Counted from the first letter of the stretch, positions 1 through 9,172 are shown. The stretch: 64,000 nt of DNA from Acidobacteriota bacterium (GCA_013289855.1 JABCZD010000006.1:248001-312000); one strand, 5' to 3'. Numbers and translations are program-made. The notes: a model not told the origin generated them from the sequence alone.

Positions 1-707
1 TGGCCGCCGCCGTCGATAATGGCGGAAAGCTGCACGCGCGGATTGCGGCGGCGGACATACAGCGCGCCCACGCCCTTGGGTCCGTAAATCTTGTGCCCGG
101 AGATGGCCAGAAGATCGATGTTGTCCTTCTGCACGTCCACGGGAATTTTTCCTACGGCCTGCACGCCATCGACGGCGAAGAAAATGCCGTGTTCCTTGGC
201 GATTTTGCCGATTTCCCGAATCGGGTTGACGGCGCCAATTTCGTTGTTGGCGTACATCACGGTGATCAAGATGGTGGTCGGGCGAATCGCGACTTTCAGC
301 TCATCGAGATTTACGCGGCCGTCTTTCTGCACCGGCAAATAGGTGACTTCAAAGCCTTCCTTCTCCAGGCGCTTGCAGGTATCCAGCACGGCTTTGTGCT
401 CGATGGCCTCGGTGATGATGTGGTTGCCCTTTTCGCGGTACATTTCGGCAACGCCCTTGATCATCAGGTTGTCGGATTCCGTGGCGCCGCTGGTGAAGAT
501 GATTTCCTTCGGCGTGGCGCCAATCAGCGAAGCAACCTGCTGGCGGGCGGTTTCCACGGCCTCTTCGCCGGCCCAGCCAAAGGAGTGATTGCGGCTCGCG
601 GCATTGCCAAACTTTTCGTTGAAATAGGGCAGCATCGCTTCCACGACGCGCGGGTCCACCGGCGTGGTAGCGTGATTGTCCATGTAGATCGGCAGTTTTA
701 CGGCCAT
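1..707 (-). CDS. iscS: Cysteine desulfurase IscS/NifS, 3' end beyond window
   Basis: PLP enzyme that takes sulfur from cysteine and passes it to the Fe-S cluster scaffold and to tRNA thiolation. The first 235 codons are visible and the C-terminus, with the persulfide cysteine, lies beyond the window edge. The N-terminus [20 protein letters not shown] is typical of the family. The PLP lysine is in [11 protein letters not shown] at residue 206, the same number as in E. coli IscS. An AGGAGA ribosome binding site lies about 10 nt before the ATG. An Rrf2 regulator lies 53 nt upstream on the same strand, giving an iscRS-like order. The family is clear; IscS rather than NifS is inferred from the regulator. 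Confidence 0.93.
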   Translation of the reverse strand, partial: MAVKLPIYMDNHATTPVDPRVVEAMLPYFNEKFGNAASRNHSFGWAGEEAVETARQQVASLIGATPKEIIFTSGATESDNLMIKGVAEMYREKGNHIITEAIEHKAVLDTCKRLEKEGFEVTYLPVQKDGRVNLDELKVAIRPTTILITVMYANNEIGAVNPIREIGKIAKEHGIFFAVDGVQAVGKIPVDVQKDNIDLLAISGHKIYGPKGVGALYVRRRNPRVQLSAIIDGGG

Positions 708-760
708 AAATCCCTGTCTCCTAACGCAACTGTCTAAGACAACTTTTTATTCCAATTCCT

Positions 761-1195
761 CTATCGCAATTCGACGAGCGCGTGTTCGTGCACTTCTTCG
801 CTCATCTGCGAGATCGTCACGGTGCTCAAAACCGTTAAAATGCTCTCATTCACGCGACGCAGCGGTTCGCGCACCGTACAACGGTCCGTAGCGTCGCAAG
901 CACCGTGACTGGTCACGCAAGAGGTGATCAGCACCGGGCCGTCAATCGCGCTAATCACGTCCAGCGCGCTGATTTGCGACGGCTCTTTCGCCAACTGATA
1001 TCCGCCGCTGGAGCCGTGCTTGGCGCCCACCAAACCCTGCTTCGCCAACTTTTGCAGCACCTTGGCCATCAGCGTCACAGAAATTCCATACTCTTCGGCA
1101 ATTTCATTGGCGCTGCACGCATGCTGCTGACGATGCATGGCCAAATGTTTGACGGCGATCAATCCGTAGTCGGCTTTTTTCGACAGTTTAAACAT
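761..1195 (-). CDS. iscR: Rrf2-family Fe-S regulator, IscR-like
   Basis: A 144-aa winged-helix regulator of the Rrf2 family that starts MFKLSKKADYGLIAVKHLA. The DNA-recognition part is about residues 25-65 (SANEIAEEYGISVTLMAKVL). Three cysteines at 93, 100 and 106 sit where IscR binds its [2Fe-2S] cluster (92, 98 and 104 in E. coli). It is transcribed with the cysteine desulfurase that follows. Upstream, a palindrome matches the core of the E. coli IscR type-1 site, so feedback repression by holo-protein is likely (inference). Confidence 0.9.
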   Translation of the reverse strand: MFKLSKKADYGLIAVKHLAMHRQQHACSANEIAEEYGISVTLMAKVLQKLAKQGLVGAKHGSSGGYQLAKEPSQISALDVISAIDGPVLITSCVTSHGACDATDRCTVREPLRRVNESILTVLSTVTISQMSEEVHEHALVELR

Positions 1196-1241
1196 CGGCT
1201 AAATTTTCAGCTGCTCCGCAACCGAGCGGCCAGTACCAATC

Positions 1242-1254
1242 GACTGTACTAATC
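1242..1254. promoter_or_regulatory. Second, weaker IscR-like half-palindrome
   Basis: GACTGTACTAATC fits the type-1 IscR core GACTRWWWYAGTC at 11 of 13 positions. It lies about 30 bp nearer the iscR start than the perfect site. It could be a second operator or chance. Confidence 0.4.
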
Positions 1255-1283
1255 GCGATGTGGCACCGAGCAAACTCGATATA

Positions 1284-1298
1284 CGACTGATTCAGTCG
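1284..1298. promoter_or_regulatory. IscR type-1-like operator upstream of iscR
   Basis: CGACTGATTCAGTCG is a perfect 15-bp palindrome about 90 bp upstream of iscR. Its core GACTGATTCAGTC agrees at every position with GACTRWWWYAGTC, the centre of the published E. coli IscR type-1 consensus. A TATATC stretch directly next to it on the minus strand could be a -10 box, with a weak -35 (TTAATT) 17 nt further up. The rest of the 301-bp gap (1196-1496) is AT-rich and shows no gene. Confidence 0.68.
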
Positions 1299-1496
1299 CA
1301 AATTAATCATAGCCCTAAAGACGAAAAAAGTCAATTCGCAATAGAATAGTTAAACATCCTATTTACAACTAGTTACAGCGGATCTGATAGCCCTCGTCGC
1401 CAAATTCCAGTTTCGAGCAAGGGCCCGATAGAAGCCATCGCGCACGACGACGCGGAATCTCCCGAATTCCTATCGTGCTACCCTACAGGGCGTTGG

Positions 1497-2597
1497 ATGA
1501 CCCACACGATGAATAGATACAACTTGTTCCACTTTTTACTCAACGCCTGCCGCTTGAGGTCAGCTTCATCCACGTCAGCGACGGCTCGATTCATTTTTTC
1601 CTTGGCAATTCTATTTTCTTTCGCCATTGCGGCGCACCCGCAGACGAGTCCCGCCGCAAGCCAGGCGGCTCCCGTGCCAAACGCGGCGCCGCCAGCGAAG
1701 CATCGCACTCACGGGCCGGCGCCCAGGCGCAAACCCGAAACCGTGCTTCTGGTCGGCGCAGGAGATATCGCCGGCTGTAAAAATATCGAAGGCGCGCAGG
1801 CGACCGCCAAACTCGTCGAGCAGTTCCCGGGCGCCGCCGTCTTCGCCGCCGGAGACGTGGTCTACGAACGGGGCACAGCCGAGGAATTTCGCGATTGTTA
1901 CGGCCCCACGTGGGGAAAGTTTAAAGAGCGCACGCGGCCAGCCCTCGGAAACCATGAATATGGCGTCCCCGGCGCCGCGCCATATTTTGCGTATTGGGGT
2001 GACAAAGCCGGGCCGGTCGGCAAAGGCTATTACAGCTACGAAGTGGGCGCCTGGCACATCGTGGTGCTGAACACCAATTGCAAAGTGATCGGTGGTTGTG
2101 ACGTGGGTTCGCCCCAGGAAGTCTGGCTAAAAGAGGATCTCGCCCAGCACCCCAACGCCTGCATCATCGCCTACGGCCACCACGCGCTGTTCAGCAGTGG
2201 GGTCTTCAAGGCCCACGCCGTGCATACGGAAGTAAAACCGCTGTGGGACGATCTGTACGCCGGGCATGCCGACCTTTTCTTCGCCGGCCACGAGCATTCG
2301 TACGAACGCTTCGCGCCGCAAAATCCGGAGGGGCAACTAGATCCGCAGAACGGCATTACGCTAATCGTAGTGGGCACCGGCGGGCGCAGCCACGAAATCC
2401 TGGGACCGGCCATGGCCAACAGCGAGCTGCGCAACTGGGATACTTACGGGATCATGAAGGTGGAGTTGTCGCCGACAAGTTACAAGTGGGAATTTATCCC
2501 GGAAGCGGGCAAGACATTTCGCGATTCCGGGTCGGGCACCTGCCACAACGCCGCAGCTGCCGCGGCGGCGCCAGCATCAGCGCCAGCTAAGCCTTAA
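1497..2597 (+). CDS. Secreted calcineurin-like metallophosphoesterase
   Basis: A 366-aa protein with an N-terminal hydrophobic segment (about residues 31-47) ending near AHPQT, so probably exported. The dinuclear metal-site motifs are in family order: GAGD (D90), AAGDVVY (D120), GNHE (151-154), GHH (226-228) and GHEHSYER (263-270). This is the purple acid phosphatase/calcineurin fold. The ending GHEHSYER is common in acid-phosphatase-like members; the substrate is unknown. The alanine-rich tail and the Pro/Ala linker after the signal segment look disordered. The true start may be the second Met, 4 codons in. It stands alone and converges on the hexosaminidase gene. Confidence 0.85.
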   Translation: MTHTMNRYNLFHFLLNACRLRSASSTSATARFIFSLAILFSFAIAAHPQTSPAASQAAPVPNAAPPAKHRTHGPAPRRKPETVLLVGAGDIAGCKNIEGAQATAKLVEQFPGAAVFAAGDVVYERGTAEEFRDCYGPTWGKFKERTRPALGNHEYGVPGAAPYFAYWGDKAGPVGKGYYSYEVGAWHIVVLNTNCKVIGGCDVGSPQEVWLKEDLAQHPNACIIAYGHHALFSSGVFKAHAVHTEVKPLWDDLYAGHADLFFAGHEHSYERFAPQNPEGQLDPQNGITLIVVGTGGRSHEILGPAMANSELRNWDTYGIMKVELSPTSYKWEFIPEAGKTFRDSGSGTCHNAAAAAAAPASAPAKP

Positions 2598-2623
2598 CTC
2601 TGCCGCGGCCTTCGCAATGCGGA

Positions 2624-4777
2624 CTATTTACTCGCGCACGCCGACCCAACTCCCGCCGCGTCCACCAATTTCTGCACGCTGGAGAGGGGCACCAACAACA
2701 GTTGCGCTTTAGGCTTGGCTAGTTCCGCCAGCAACGCCGTCTGATCCGTCTTCCAAACCGCCGGCGCTTGCGATCCGAGAATCAGGTAGTCCATGGCGGC
2801 GACGCCGATCTTGCCCAAGGTAGCCAAGTCCTGGGAAACCGGCACAACCTCTTTAACGAGAAAGGTTTTTTGCGCCAAAGACTCGAGCGCAGGGTCGTTG
2901 TCGCGCCAGCGCAGCAACTCGTTCCGCAATTCCGCGCCGACATCGTCATCTTTGCAGGAGGCGGCCAGGTATTTGTCCACCAGTACGCCGAAGTGCCGCG
3001 CGTCGTCGCTTTCAAGCGACACGGCATCCACGACGCGGTGCAGCGGCGTGGCACTAGTTGGTTCGGTAGTAGCAAGTTGCTCACGCGCATAATCCTTCAC
3101 CGGTTCGACCACATCCGCCAGCGTGCGCAGTGCAGCCAGTTCCTGCGGCGTTGCCGGACCCGCGATGCGCTGGAGCATTTGCGCGTAGTAGGTTTTGTGC
3201 GTGAGCCCCAGCCATGCGAGACGCACGCTCTCCGCATCCATACGCGCGTACATCGAGGGCACATCCGTCACGTTTTGCGGCGACCACAAACGCTCGGCAA
3301 TGGCCGCATTCCTCGGCCAGATGCGCGAATCCACGTTTTCCGCGTTAACGTACTCCGACCACATGCACGATTCACCGCCGAGAATGCGCAATTGCTCTTG
3401 CGGCGACAGCGTGGCCGCGGCACCGCTCATGGGATCCACCGCATAGTGGCGAGCCGCCGACCACCCCAAATCCAGGTAGTAGCCGTTCGAGAGAATACCG
3501 CGAAACCCTTGCTTCGCCGCGGCCGCCAAAGATTCCTGCCCGCGCCACGATTGAATCACGATGTCGTGCGGCAAATCCGGCGCCAGCACTTCGTCCCAAC
3601 CAACCATGCTCTTGCCATGCTTGGCGATAATGGCTTGCAGCTTCTTGTTGAAATAGGACTGCAGAGCTTCGTTGTTTTTCAGCCCGTTGGCCTGCATGAA
3701 GGCTTTAATTTTAGGATTGGCGTCCCATTCCTTGCCGTTCACTTCGTCTCCGCCAACGTGAAAAAAGTGGTCGGGGAAGAGTTTGGCCATTTCTCCGAAC
3801 AGTTCGTTCAAAAATTTATAAGTTTTCTCGCTGGTGGGGTCAAACGCCGGATCAAAAATTCCCCAGCGGCGCTCGATTTCATACGGTCCCGGCCCGCTCG
3901 CGAGTTCCGGATAGCCAACGAACCAGGCGGTGCTGTGCCCCGGCACATCGAACTCCGGCACCACGCGAATACCGCGGTCGCGCGCATATTCGATCAGCTC
4001 GCGAACCTCTTCCTGCGAGTAATACAGGCCGTCCGAGCCAAGTTCATGCAGCTTGGGAAATTTCTTGCTCTCCACGCGGAAGCCCTGATTTTCCGAAAGG
4101 TGCCAGTGGAACACGTTCATCTTCACGGCTTCCATACCGTCGAGATTGCGTTTCAGAAGTTCCATGGGAATGAAATGGCGGGCGGAATCAATCATCAAGC
4201 CGCGCCAGGGAAAGCGCGGCTTATCCTGAATCGTCAACGCTGGAGCGGCGAAACCCTGCGGCGTCACGGCGACCAATTGCAGAAAGGTTTGCAGGCCGTG
4301 CATGGTGCCCAGCGGAGTTTCCGCATTTAGCTTCGCGCCGGCGGCGGTGATTTCAAGGGTGTAGGATTCGTCTTCGCCCAACTCTTGAATGGGCTGGCCG
4401 GCGTGTGCGGTGTGAATCAGCAAAGTGGCAGCCGGCGCTTCCGTTTTTGTGGCGCCGCTTTTCGCAGTAGCCTGCGGCTCCTGCGCAAACACTAGCCCAG
4501 TCTCTCGCGCCAATTGCCGCTCGAATCTTTGTGCTGAGCGGTCGAGCCGTGCTTCGGTGTAGCCAGTCAGCGCGAGGGAAAATTTCGCGTCGATGGTCAG
4601 CTGGCCGCTTCCTGTTTGTACATTGGCCGGCAGCGGCATCACGTTCAAGACGGGCTGCTGCGCCAGCGCACTTCCTGAAGCGAGCGTTCCCAAGATGGCT
4701 ATCATGGCGCAGGTCCTCGCCCATCCACGGCTTCGATTAAATCGTTTCAATACGACCCAGCGAGCAACACTGAACAT
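2624..4777 (-). CDS. Beta-N-acetylhexosaminidase, GH20 family
   Basis: Exported glycosidase that removes terminal GlcNAc/GalNAc residues, probably from chitin or peptidoglycan fragments. The chosen ATG at 4777 has an AGAGGA ribosome binding site 9 nt upstream; an in-frame ATG at 4837 would add 20 residues. The signal peptide ends at ASGSALA-QQ. A GH20 N-terminal domain is followed by the TIM barrel with HWHLSENQGFRV and the catalytic Asp-Glu pair in FHVGGDEVNGKEW (about residues 344-345 from this start). About 717 aa is normal for a GH20 with a C-terminal extension. It is divergent from coaD. Confidence 0.92.
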   Translation of the reverse strand: MFSVARWVVLKRFNRSRGWARTCAMIAILGTLASGSALAQQPVLNVMPLPANVQTGSGQLTIDAKFSLALTGYTEARLDRSAQRFERQLARETGLVFAQEPQATAKSGATKTEAPAATLLIHTAHAGQPIQELGEDESYTLEITAAGAKLNAETPLGTMHGLQTFLQLVAVTPQGFAAPALTIQDKPRFPWRGLMIDSARHFIPMELLKRNLDGMEAVKMNVFHWHLSENQGFRVESKKFPKLHELGSDGLYYSQEEVRELIEYARDRGIRVVPEFDVPGHSTAWFVGYPELASGPGPYEIERRWGIFDPAFDPTSEKTYKFLNELFGEMAKLFPDHFFHVGGDEVNGKEWDANPKIKAFMQANGLKNNEALQSYFNKKLQAIIAKHGKSMVGWDEVLAPDLPHDIVIQSWRGQESLAAAAKQGFRGILSNGYYLDLGWSAARHYAVDPMSGAAATLSPQEQLRILGGESCMWSEYVNAENVDSRIWPRNAAIAERLWSPQNVTDVPSMYARMDAESVRLAWLGLTHKTYYAQMLQRIAGPATPQELAALRTLADVVEPVKDYAREQLATTEPTSATPLHRVVDAVSLESDDARHFGVLVDKYLAASCKDDDVGAELRNELLRWRDNDPALESLAQKTFLVKEVVPVSQDLATLGKIGVAAMDYLILGSQAPAVWKTDQTALLAELAKPKAQLLLVPLSSVQKLVDAAGVGSACASK

Positions 4778-4932
4778 TGGCCATTTCCTCTTTCGCGGAC
4801 GCGCATACGGAAAATTGAGAATATCCGCCAGCCGCACCGCGGTCCAGAACTACTTTTGTCCCACACGTTTGACGCGCAACTTTGCAGGCAGGCTTCACGT
4901 CAGCTGAGTTACACTAATCTTCAACGCCAGCC

Positions 4933-5415
4933 ATGAAAACTTCCGTCGCCATCTATCCCGGCTCGTTTGACCCGGTGACCAACGGCCACCTCGACCTGAT
5001 CGAGCGCGGCGAAAAAATGTTTGACGTGTTGATTGTGGCGGTCTTGCGCAACGCGGAAAAACAGCCGCTCTTCACCGTTCCCGAACGTGTGGACATGCTG
5101 CGCGAGGTCACCAAGCACCTGAGCAGCGTGCGCGTGGAAGTGTTCGACGGTTTGCTGGTGGATTTCGCCAGAAAGCAGGGCGCCGGGGTGATCCTGCGCG
5201 GCATCCGCGCCGTTTCTGACTACGAATACGAATTGCAGATGGCGTTGATGAATCGCAAGCTGGAGCCGCGGCTCGAAACCGTGTTCATGATCCCCGGCGA
5301 ACCGTACAGCTACCTGAGCGCGAAGCTGGTGCGCGAAATCGCCCAATTCGGCGCGCCGCTAACGGGCTTGGTGCCTCCGGTGGTCGAAGAGCGCTTGCGG
5401 GCCAAAATGTCCTGA
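4933..5415 (+). CDS. coaD: Phosphopantetheine adenylyltransferase
   Basis: Penultimate step of coenzyme A synthesis: ATP plus 4'-phosphopantetheine gives dephospho-CoA. The 160-aa length is normal. YPGSFDPVTNGHLDL carries the TxGH nucleotidyltransferase motif (T16-H19). YLSAKLVREIAQFGA replaces the usual ISSTLVRE phosphate-binding motif, keeping S, V, R and E. It ends LTGLVPPVVEERL as in the family. It lies alone between a divergent hexosaminidase and the aminotransferase. Confidence 0.96.
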   Translation: MKTSVAIYPGSFDPVTNGHLDLIERGEKMFDVLIVAVLRNAEKQPLFTVPERVDMLREVTKHLSSVRVEVFDGLLVDFARKQGAGVILRGIRAVSDYEYELQMALMNRKLEPRLETVFMIPGEPYSYLSAKLVREIAQFGAPLTGLVPPVVEERLRAKMS

Positions 5416-5455
5416 GCGCCTGGAGCGCGGTACAGAGTTTCTCTCGCTTTTGTAA

Positions 5456-5464
5456 TGCTAAAAT
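5456..5464 (+). promoter_or_regulatory. Extended -10 promoter for the aminotransferase gene
   Basis: TGCTAAAAT is a TGn-extended -10 element 51 bp upstream of the GTG start at 5515. No good -35 is seen, as expected for this class. A strong AAGGAG ribosome binding site follows at 5504-5509. Confidence 0.45.
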
Positions 5465-5514
5465 AGAGATGTACGAGAGTTTTGCAGAGAACGCCGCACT
5501 TATAAGGAGCACCC

Positions 5515-6717
5515 GTGCACTTGACGGAACGAATCAACCGCATTCAAGCGTCCCCCACCGCCGCGGTGATCGCGGAAGCCGAGAAACTGAAACTGCGCGG
5601 CGTGGACGTCGCAGACTTCGGCCCCGGCGAACCGGACTTCCCTACTCCGGATCACATCAAAAAAGCCGCGATAAAAGCCATCGAAGAAAATAAAACCAAA
5701 TACACGGCCACGCCGGGCATCATGCCGCTGCGCGAAGCGATTTGCGCGTGGCACAAGCGCGAACTGGGCTCGAATTACGAGCCGAAAGAATGCGTGGTGA
5801 ACGTCGGCGGGAAGCACGCCATTTTTAACGCCGTGAGCGTGCTAATTGAACATGGCGATGAAGTTTTAATCCCGGCGCCGTACTGGGTCAGCTTTCCGGA
5901 CATCGTGAAATATGCCGGCGGCACGCCTGTTTACGTGGCCACCACGCCGGAGGATGGATTTGCGGTGAAGGCCTCGGCGATTGAAAAAGCCATCACGCCA
6001 AAAACGCGCTTGCTCATTCTAAATTCGCCAAGCAATCCCGCGGGCGGCGTGGTGCCGCCCGAAGAGTTCGAGCGGATTTTAGCGGTATGTAAGAAGCACA
6101 ACATCTGGCTGATGGGCGATGAGTGTTACTCGCACTTCGTGTACGCGCCGCACAAACCGTATTCGATCGCGAGCGCGAAGGACTCGAAGGCTAACGTGAT
6201 TATTGTCGGCTCGGTGAGCAAAACTTTTGCAATGACCGGGTGGCGCATCGGATACACGCTGGCGCCGGAGGCGGTGGTGGCTGCCAGCAACAAACTGCAG
6301 AGCCAGTCCACGTCGAATCCTACTTCCATCGCGCAGTATGCGGCACTCGCAGCCATGACCGGCCCAATGGACGCTGTTCCGCCCATGCTGGCCGAATATG
6401 AAAAGCGCCGCAAACGCATTGTGGAAGGCCTGCGCAACATTCCTGGTGTGACCTGCGAATGGCCGGGCGGCGCGTTTTATGCCTTCCCGAACATTTCTTC
6501 GTTTTTGACGAATGGACCGAACGGGCACGCGCTGGCGAAGAACTGCACCGAACTCTCGCGGCAACTTCTCGACCGCGCGCAGGTCGCGGTTGTTCCCGGC
6601 GAAGCTTTCGGCGCGCCGGGATATCTGCGGCTTTCTTACGCCACGTCGATCGAGCGCATCGACGAAGGTTTGCGACGCCTGGAGAAATTTTTTACTCGCG
6701 TCGAAGCTGCGGTCTAA
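5515..6717 (+). CDS. aspC: Aspartate aminotransferase, class I (subgroup I-gamma)
   Basis: PLP-dependent transaminase (aspartate/2-oxoglutarate, possibly prephenate as well). It starts at GTG with AAGGAG 5 nt upstream. The N-terminus RINRIQASPTAAVIAEAEKL and FGPGEPDFPTP are typical of the thermophilic-type Asp aminotransferases. The PLP lysine is K236 in GSVSKTFAMTGWRIGY; the substrate arginine region is near LRLSYATS. Its 400 aa is the family length. It is followed after 10 bp by manA and is probably cotranscribed. The symbol is by function; aatA would fit equally. Confidence 0.93.
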   Translation: MHLTERINRIQASPTAAVIAEAEKLKLRGVDVADFGPGEPDFPTPDHIKKAAIKAIEENKTKYTATPGIMPLREAICAWHKRELGSNYEPKECVVNVGGKHAIFNAVSVLIEHGDEVLIPAPYWVSFPDIVKYAGGTPVYVATTPEDGFAVKASAIEKAITPKTRLLILNSPSNPAGGVVPPEEFERILAVCKKHNIWLMGDECYSHFVYAPHKPYSIASAKDSKANVIIVGSVSKTFAMTGWRIGYTLAPEAVVAASNKLQSQSTSNPTSIAQYAALAAMTGPMDAVPPMLAEYEKRRKRIVEGLRNIPGVTCEWPGGAFYAFPNISSFLTNGPNGHALAKNCTELSRQLLDRAQVAVVPGEAFGAPGYLRLSYATSIERIDEGLRRLEKFFTRVEAAV

Positions 6718-6727
6718 GAGCAACCTC

Positions 6728-7771
6728 GTGAAACCCGCCCCCAGTCGCATCGATCCGGTCTTTCTGCACCGCATCTGGGGCTCGGACAACCTCGCGCCTC
6801 TATTCCCGGCCAAGACTAATCTCGCGGAACCCATAGGCGAAGCCTGGATGACCAGCGTCGACTGCCGCATCGCCAGCGGCCCTTACCAGGGCCACCTGCT
6901 CGGCGCAGCCTGGCGCGAGATGCCCCTCGGTTGGCGCGGCTCCTCGCTGGTGAATACTCCCGAATTTCCACTCCTGGTAAAGTTCCTCTTTCCCGCCGAT
7001 AAGCTTTCCATCCAGGTTCATCCCGATAGCGCCTACGCCTACGCCAACGAGCGCGCCGCCGGTGGCCGCGGCAAAACGGAAATGTGGCACGCCTGCAGCG
7101 CCGAACCCGGCGCACAAGTTTTGATTGGACTGAAACCAGGCGTGACCCGCGAACAATTTCGCGCCGCCATCGAAACCCACAAGGTCGAAGAACTCTTCGA
7201 AGCCCACCGCGTGCGCAAGGGCGACACGTTCTTCATCGCGCCCGGCACCCCGCACGCCGTCGGCTCCGGCGTCGTTCTCTGCGAAGTGCAGGAATATTGC
7301 GACCTGACCTACCGCGTCTACGACTACGGGCGCACCGATTCCCACGGCAACCCGCGAGAACTGCACATCGAAAAGGCCATGGCCGTCACGGACTTCGACA
7401 AGACCAGGCGCACCGGTCGCGTCGCCGCCGCACCCCCAAGTGGCGAAAACAGCCGTCTCTTGGCCGCCTGTTATTTCTTTGCTACCGAGCGCCAGGAATT
7501 CCAGGCTCGCGTGGAACTCGAATCCAACCCCTACCGCTTCGAGTTGCTTGTTGTGTTGAGCGGTAGCGGCTCCATCGAGTGGCAAGATCAAAAATCCCTC
7601 TACATCCCGGGCGAGTGCTGGTTCATCCCGGCAACGTTGGGCCACTACGCGCTATCACCCAACACGGAAACCGTCGTCCTCCGCGCCACCGTGCCGAACC
7701 TGGCGCTCTTACGCACCAGGCTAAAAGATCGCGGTGTCTCCGCCGAAGAAGTGGAAAAAGCGCTGTTTTAG
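6728..7771 (+). CDS. manA: Mannose-6-phosphate isomerase, class I
   Basis: Zn enzyme interconverting fructose-6-P and mannose-6-P, the entry to GDP-mannose synthesis. The GTG at 6728, ten bases after the aminotransferase stop, is chosen because SRIDPVFLHRIWGSDNLAPLF is the usual family N-terminus; a longer frame from 6512 would overlap the previous gene by 200 bp. Zn-site motifs: QVHPD (96-100) with KTEMW (116-120), and PGTPHAVGSGVVLCEVQE. Length is 347 aa. The stop codon TAG lies in the first bases of a dispersed palindromic repeat. manC and a phosphohexomutase follow. Confidence 0.92.
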   Translation: MKPAPSRIDPVFLHRIWGSDNLAPLFPAKTNLAEPIGEAWMTSVDCRIASGPYQGHLLGAAWREMPLGWRGSSLVNTPEFPLLVKFLFPADKLSIQVHPDSAYAYANERAAGGRGKTEMWHACSAEPGAQVLIGLKPGVTREQFRAAIETHKVEELFEAHRVRKGDTFFIAPGTPHAVGSGVVLCEVQEYCDLTYRVYDYGRTDSHGNPRELHIEKAMAVTDFDKTRRTGRVAAAPPSGENSRLLAACYFFATERQEFQARVELESNPYRFELLVVLSGSGSIEWQDQKSLYIPGECWFIPATLGHYALSPNTETVVLRATVPNLALLRTRLKDRGVSAEEVEKALF

Positions 7772-7904
7772 TAGCACAGGCACTTTTGCCTGTGCACGGT
7801 TGTAGCCGCGCCAAGCGGCGTCCCCAGGCGCGCGACATACGTAGTTCTAGTCGCGGTTTGTGGTGCGGTGGGCTTGGGCGCACAAGCAAAAGTGTCCGTG
7901 CTGC
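7771..7904. repeat. Inverted doublet of a CACAGGC/GCCTGTG palindrome
   Basis: Left unit at 7771-7797 (GTAGCACAGGCACTTTTGCC then TGTGCAC) and a right unit in reverse orientation at 7878-7904, matching at 22 of 27 positions. Each unit is itself palindromic. The same doublet occurs at 53736-53815 and a single unit at 20667-20692. The left unit supplies the last base of the manA stop codon. It looks like a REP/BIME-type element. Confidence 0.8.
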
Positions 7905-7944
7905 GAAAACCCTGGCGGCGCGTTCGAGCCTGCGACAACTACTA

Positions 7945-7953
7945 TGCTAAATT
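7945..7953 (+). promoter_or_regulatory. Extended -10 promoter of manC
   Basis: TGCTAAATT closely resembles the TGCTAAAAT element before the aminotransferase gene. It ends 16 bp before the manC ATG, so the leader would be very short and no Shine-Dalgarno is visible. Confidence 0.4.
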
Positions 7954-7969
7954 CTTAGTCCACAAATTC

Positions 7970-9100
7970 ATGCCCACCGAAAAACCATCCATCCACGCTG
8001 TAATCATGGCCGGAGGACGCGGCACGCGTTTCTGGCCGCGCAGCCGCACGCGCACACCGAAGCAGCTGCTGAATATCGTTGGCGACACCACCATGCTCGA
8101 ACAGACCGTGGCGCGGCTGCGTCCGCTGCTTCCCGCCGATCACATTTGGACCGTGACCAACGCCGAGCAAGCACAAGAAGTAAAAAAACAACTCCCCGCG
8201 GCCGCAAAAAAACGCGTTCTAAGCGAACCAGTGGGCCGCAATACCGCCGCGGCCATCGCGCTGGCGGCTATCCATGTGCGCCACGCGGAAAAAGGACGCG
8301 ACGCGTTGCTGGCGGTCCTGCCCGCCGACCACTACATCGCCGACACTCGCAACTATCGCAAAATCGTCAGCGCCGCGCTGGAAATGGCGCGCGCGCCGCA
8401 GCGCATGGTGGTGCTAGGCATTCCGCCCACTCGCCCGGACACCGGCTTCGGCTACATCGAACGCATGGGCGACGCGCTGCAATCCAAAGGCCTCGCGGTC
8501 TTCGCCGTGCGCCGCTTCACGGAAAAACCGCGCGCGGCCGTGGCGCAGGAATATCTGGACTCCGGAAAATATCAGTGGAACGCCGGCATGTTTTTCTGGC
8601 GCGTCTCTACGTTCCTGGACAATCTGAGACAATATCTTCCTAAAACACTAGAAGCGCTGGAGATTTTGTCGCAGCACATTGGCAAACGCAGCTACGCGGC
8701 GAAGTTGAACAATATTTATCGTCAACTTGAAAACATTTCGGTCGACTACGCCATCCTCGAACCCGCCACGCGCGACGCCACATCGCCATCCGTCTTCGTG
8801 ATTCCCGCCGTAATTGGCTGGAGCGACATCGGCTCCTGGGCCGCCGTGTACGAATTACTCGCGAAATCCGCGGGAGAGAACGTGATCGCCGGCGCAACGA
8901 GCCGGAGCGCGGGTCACACAATCGACGCGCAAGGAAATTTCCTCTGGAGCCCCACAAAATTCATAGCCGCCATCGGCGTTCGCGATCTGGTGGTCGTGGA
9001 AACTCCCGGCGCCCTGCTAATCTGCCCGCGCGATCGCGCGCAAGACGTCGGCAAAATCGTAAAATGGCTGGAAGAAAATAAACGCAAAGATCTGTTGTAA
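7970..9100 (+). CDS. manC: Mannose-1-phosphate guanylyltransferase
   Basis: Makes GDP-mannose from mannose-1-P and GTP. The ATG at 7970 is chosen because MPTEKPSIHAVIMAGGRGTR gives the normal start; the upstream in-frame extension runs through the repeat element. The pyrophosphorylase signature GGRGTRFWPRSRTRTPKQ is at 15-32, followed by VLPADHYI, FGYIE, FTEKP and NAGMFFWR. At 376 aa it is the one-domain form, without the C-terminal isomerase fused in long ManC/AlgA proteins, consistent with a separate manA just upstream. Confidence 0.93.
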   Translation: MPTEKPSIHAVIMAGGRGTRFWPRSRTRTPKQLLNIVGDTTMLEQTVARLRPLLPADHIWTVTNAEQAQEVKKQLPAAAKKRVLSEPVGRNTAAAIALAAIHVRHAEKGRDALLAVLPADHYIADTRNYRKIVSAALEMARAPQRMVVLGIPPTRPDTGFGYIERMGDALQSKGLAVFAVRRFTEKPRAAVAQEYLDSGKYQWNAGMFFWRVSTFLDNLRQYLPKTLEALEILSQHIGKRSYAAKLNNIYRQLENISVDYAILEPATRDATSPSVFVIPAVIGWSDIGSWAAVYELLAKSAGENVIAGATSRSAGHTIDAQGNFLWSPTKFIAAIGVRDLVVVETPGALLICPRDRAQDVGKIVKWLEENKRKDLL

Positions 9101-9172
9101 CGGCGGCTAGCGTTATTCCAATCATTTCGGTGAGTAGACGTCCTCGCGTGCTGCTCTAGGGAGGGATTTCAG

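Noticed and set aside
2768..4330. Long open frame on the plus strand opposite the hexosaminidase
   Set aside because: It is antisense to a clear GH20 gene; the protein is Arg/His-rich with no recognisable family, a codon-bias shadow.
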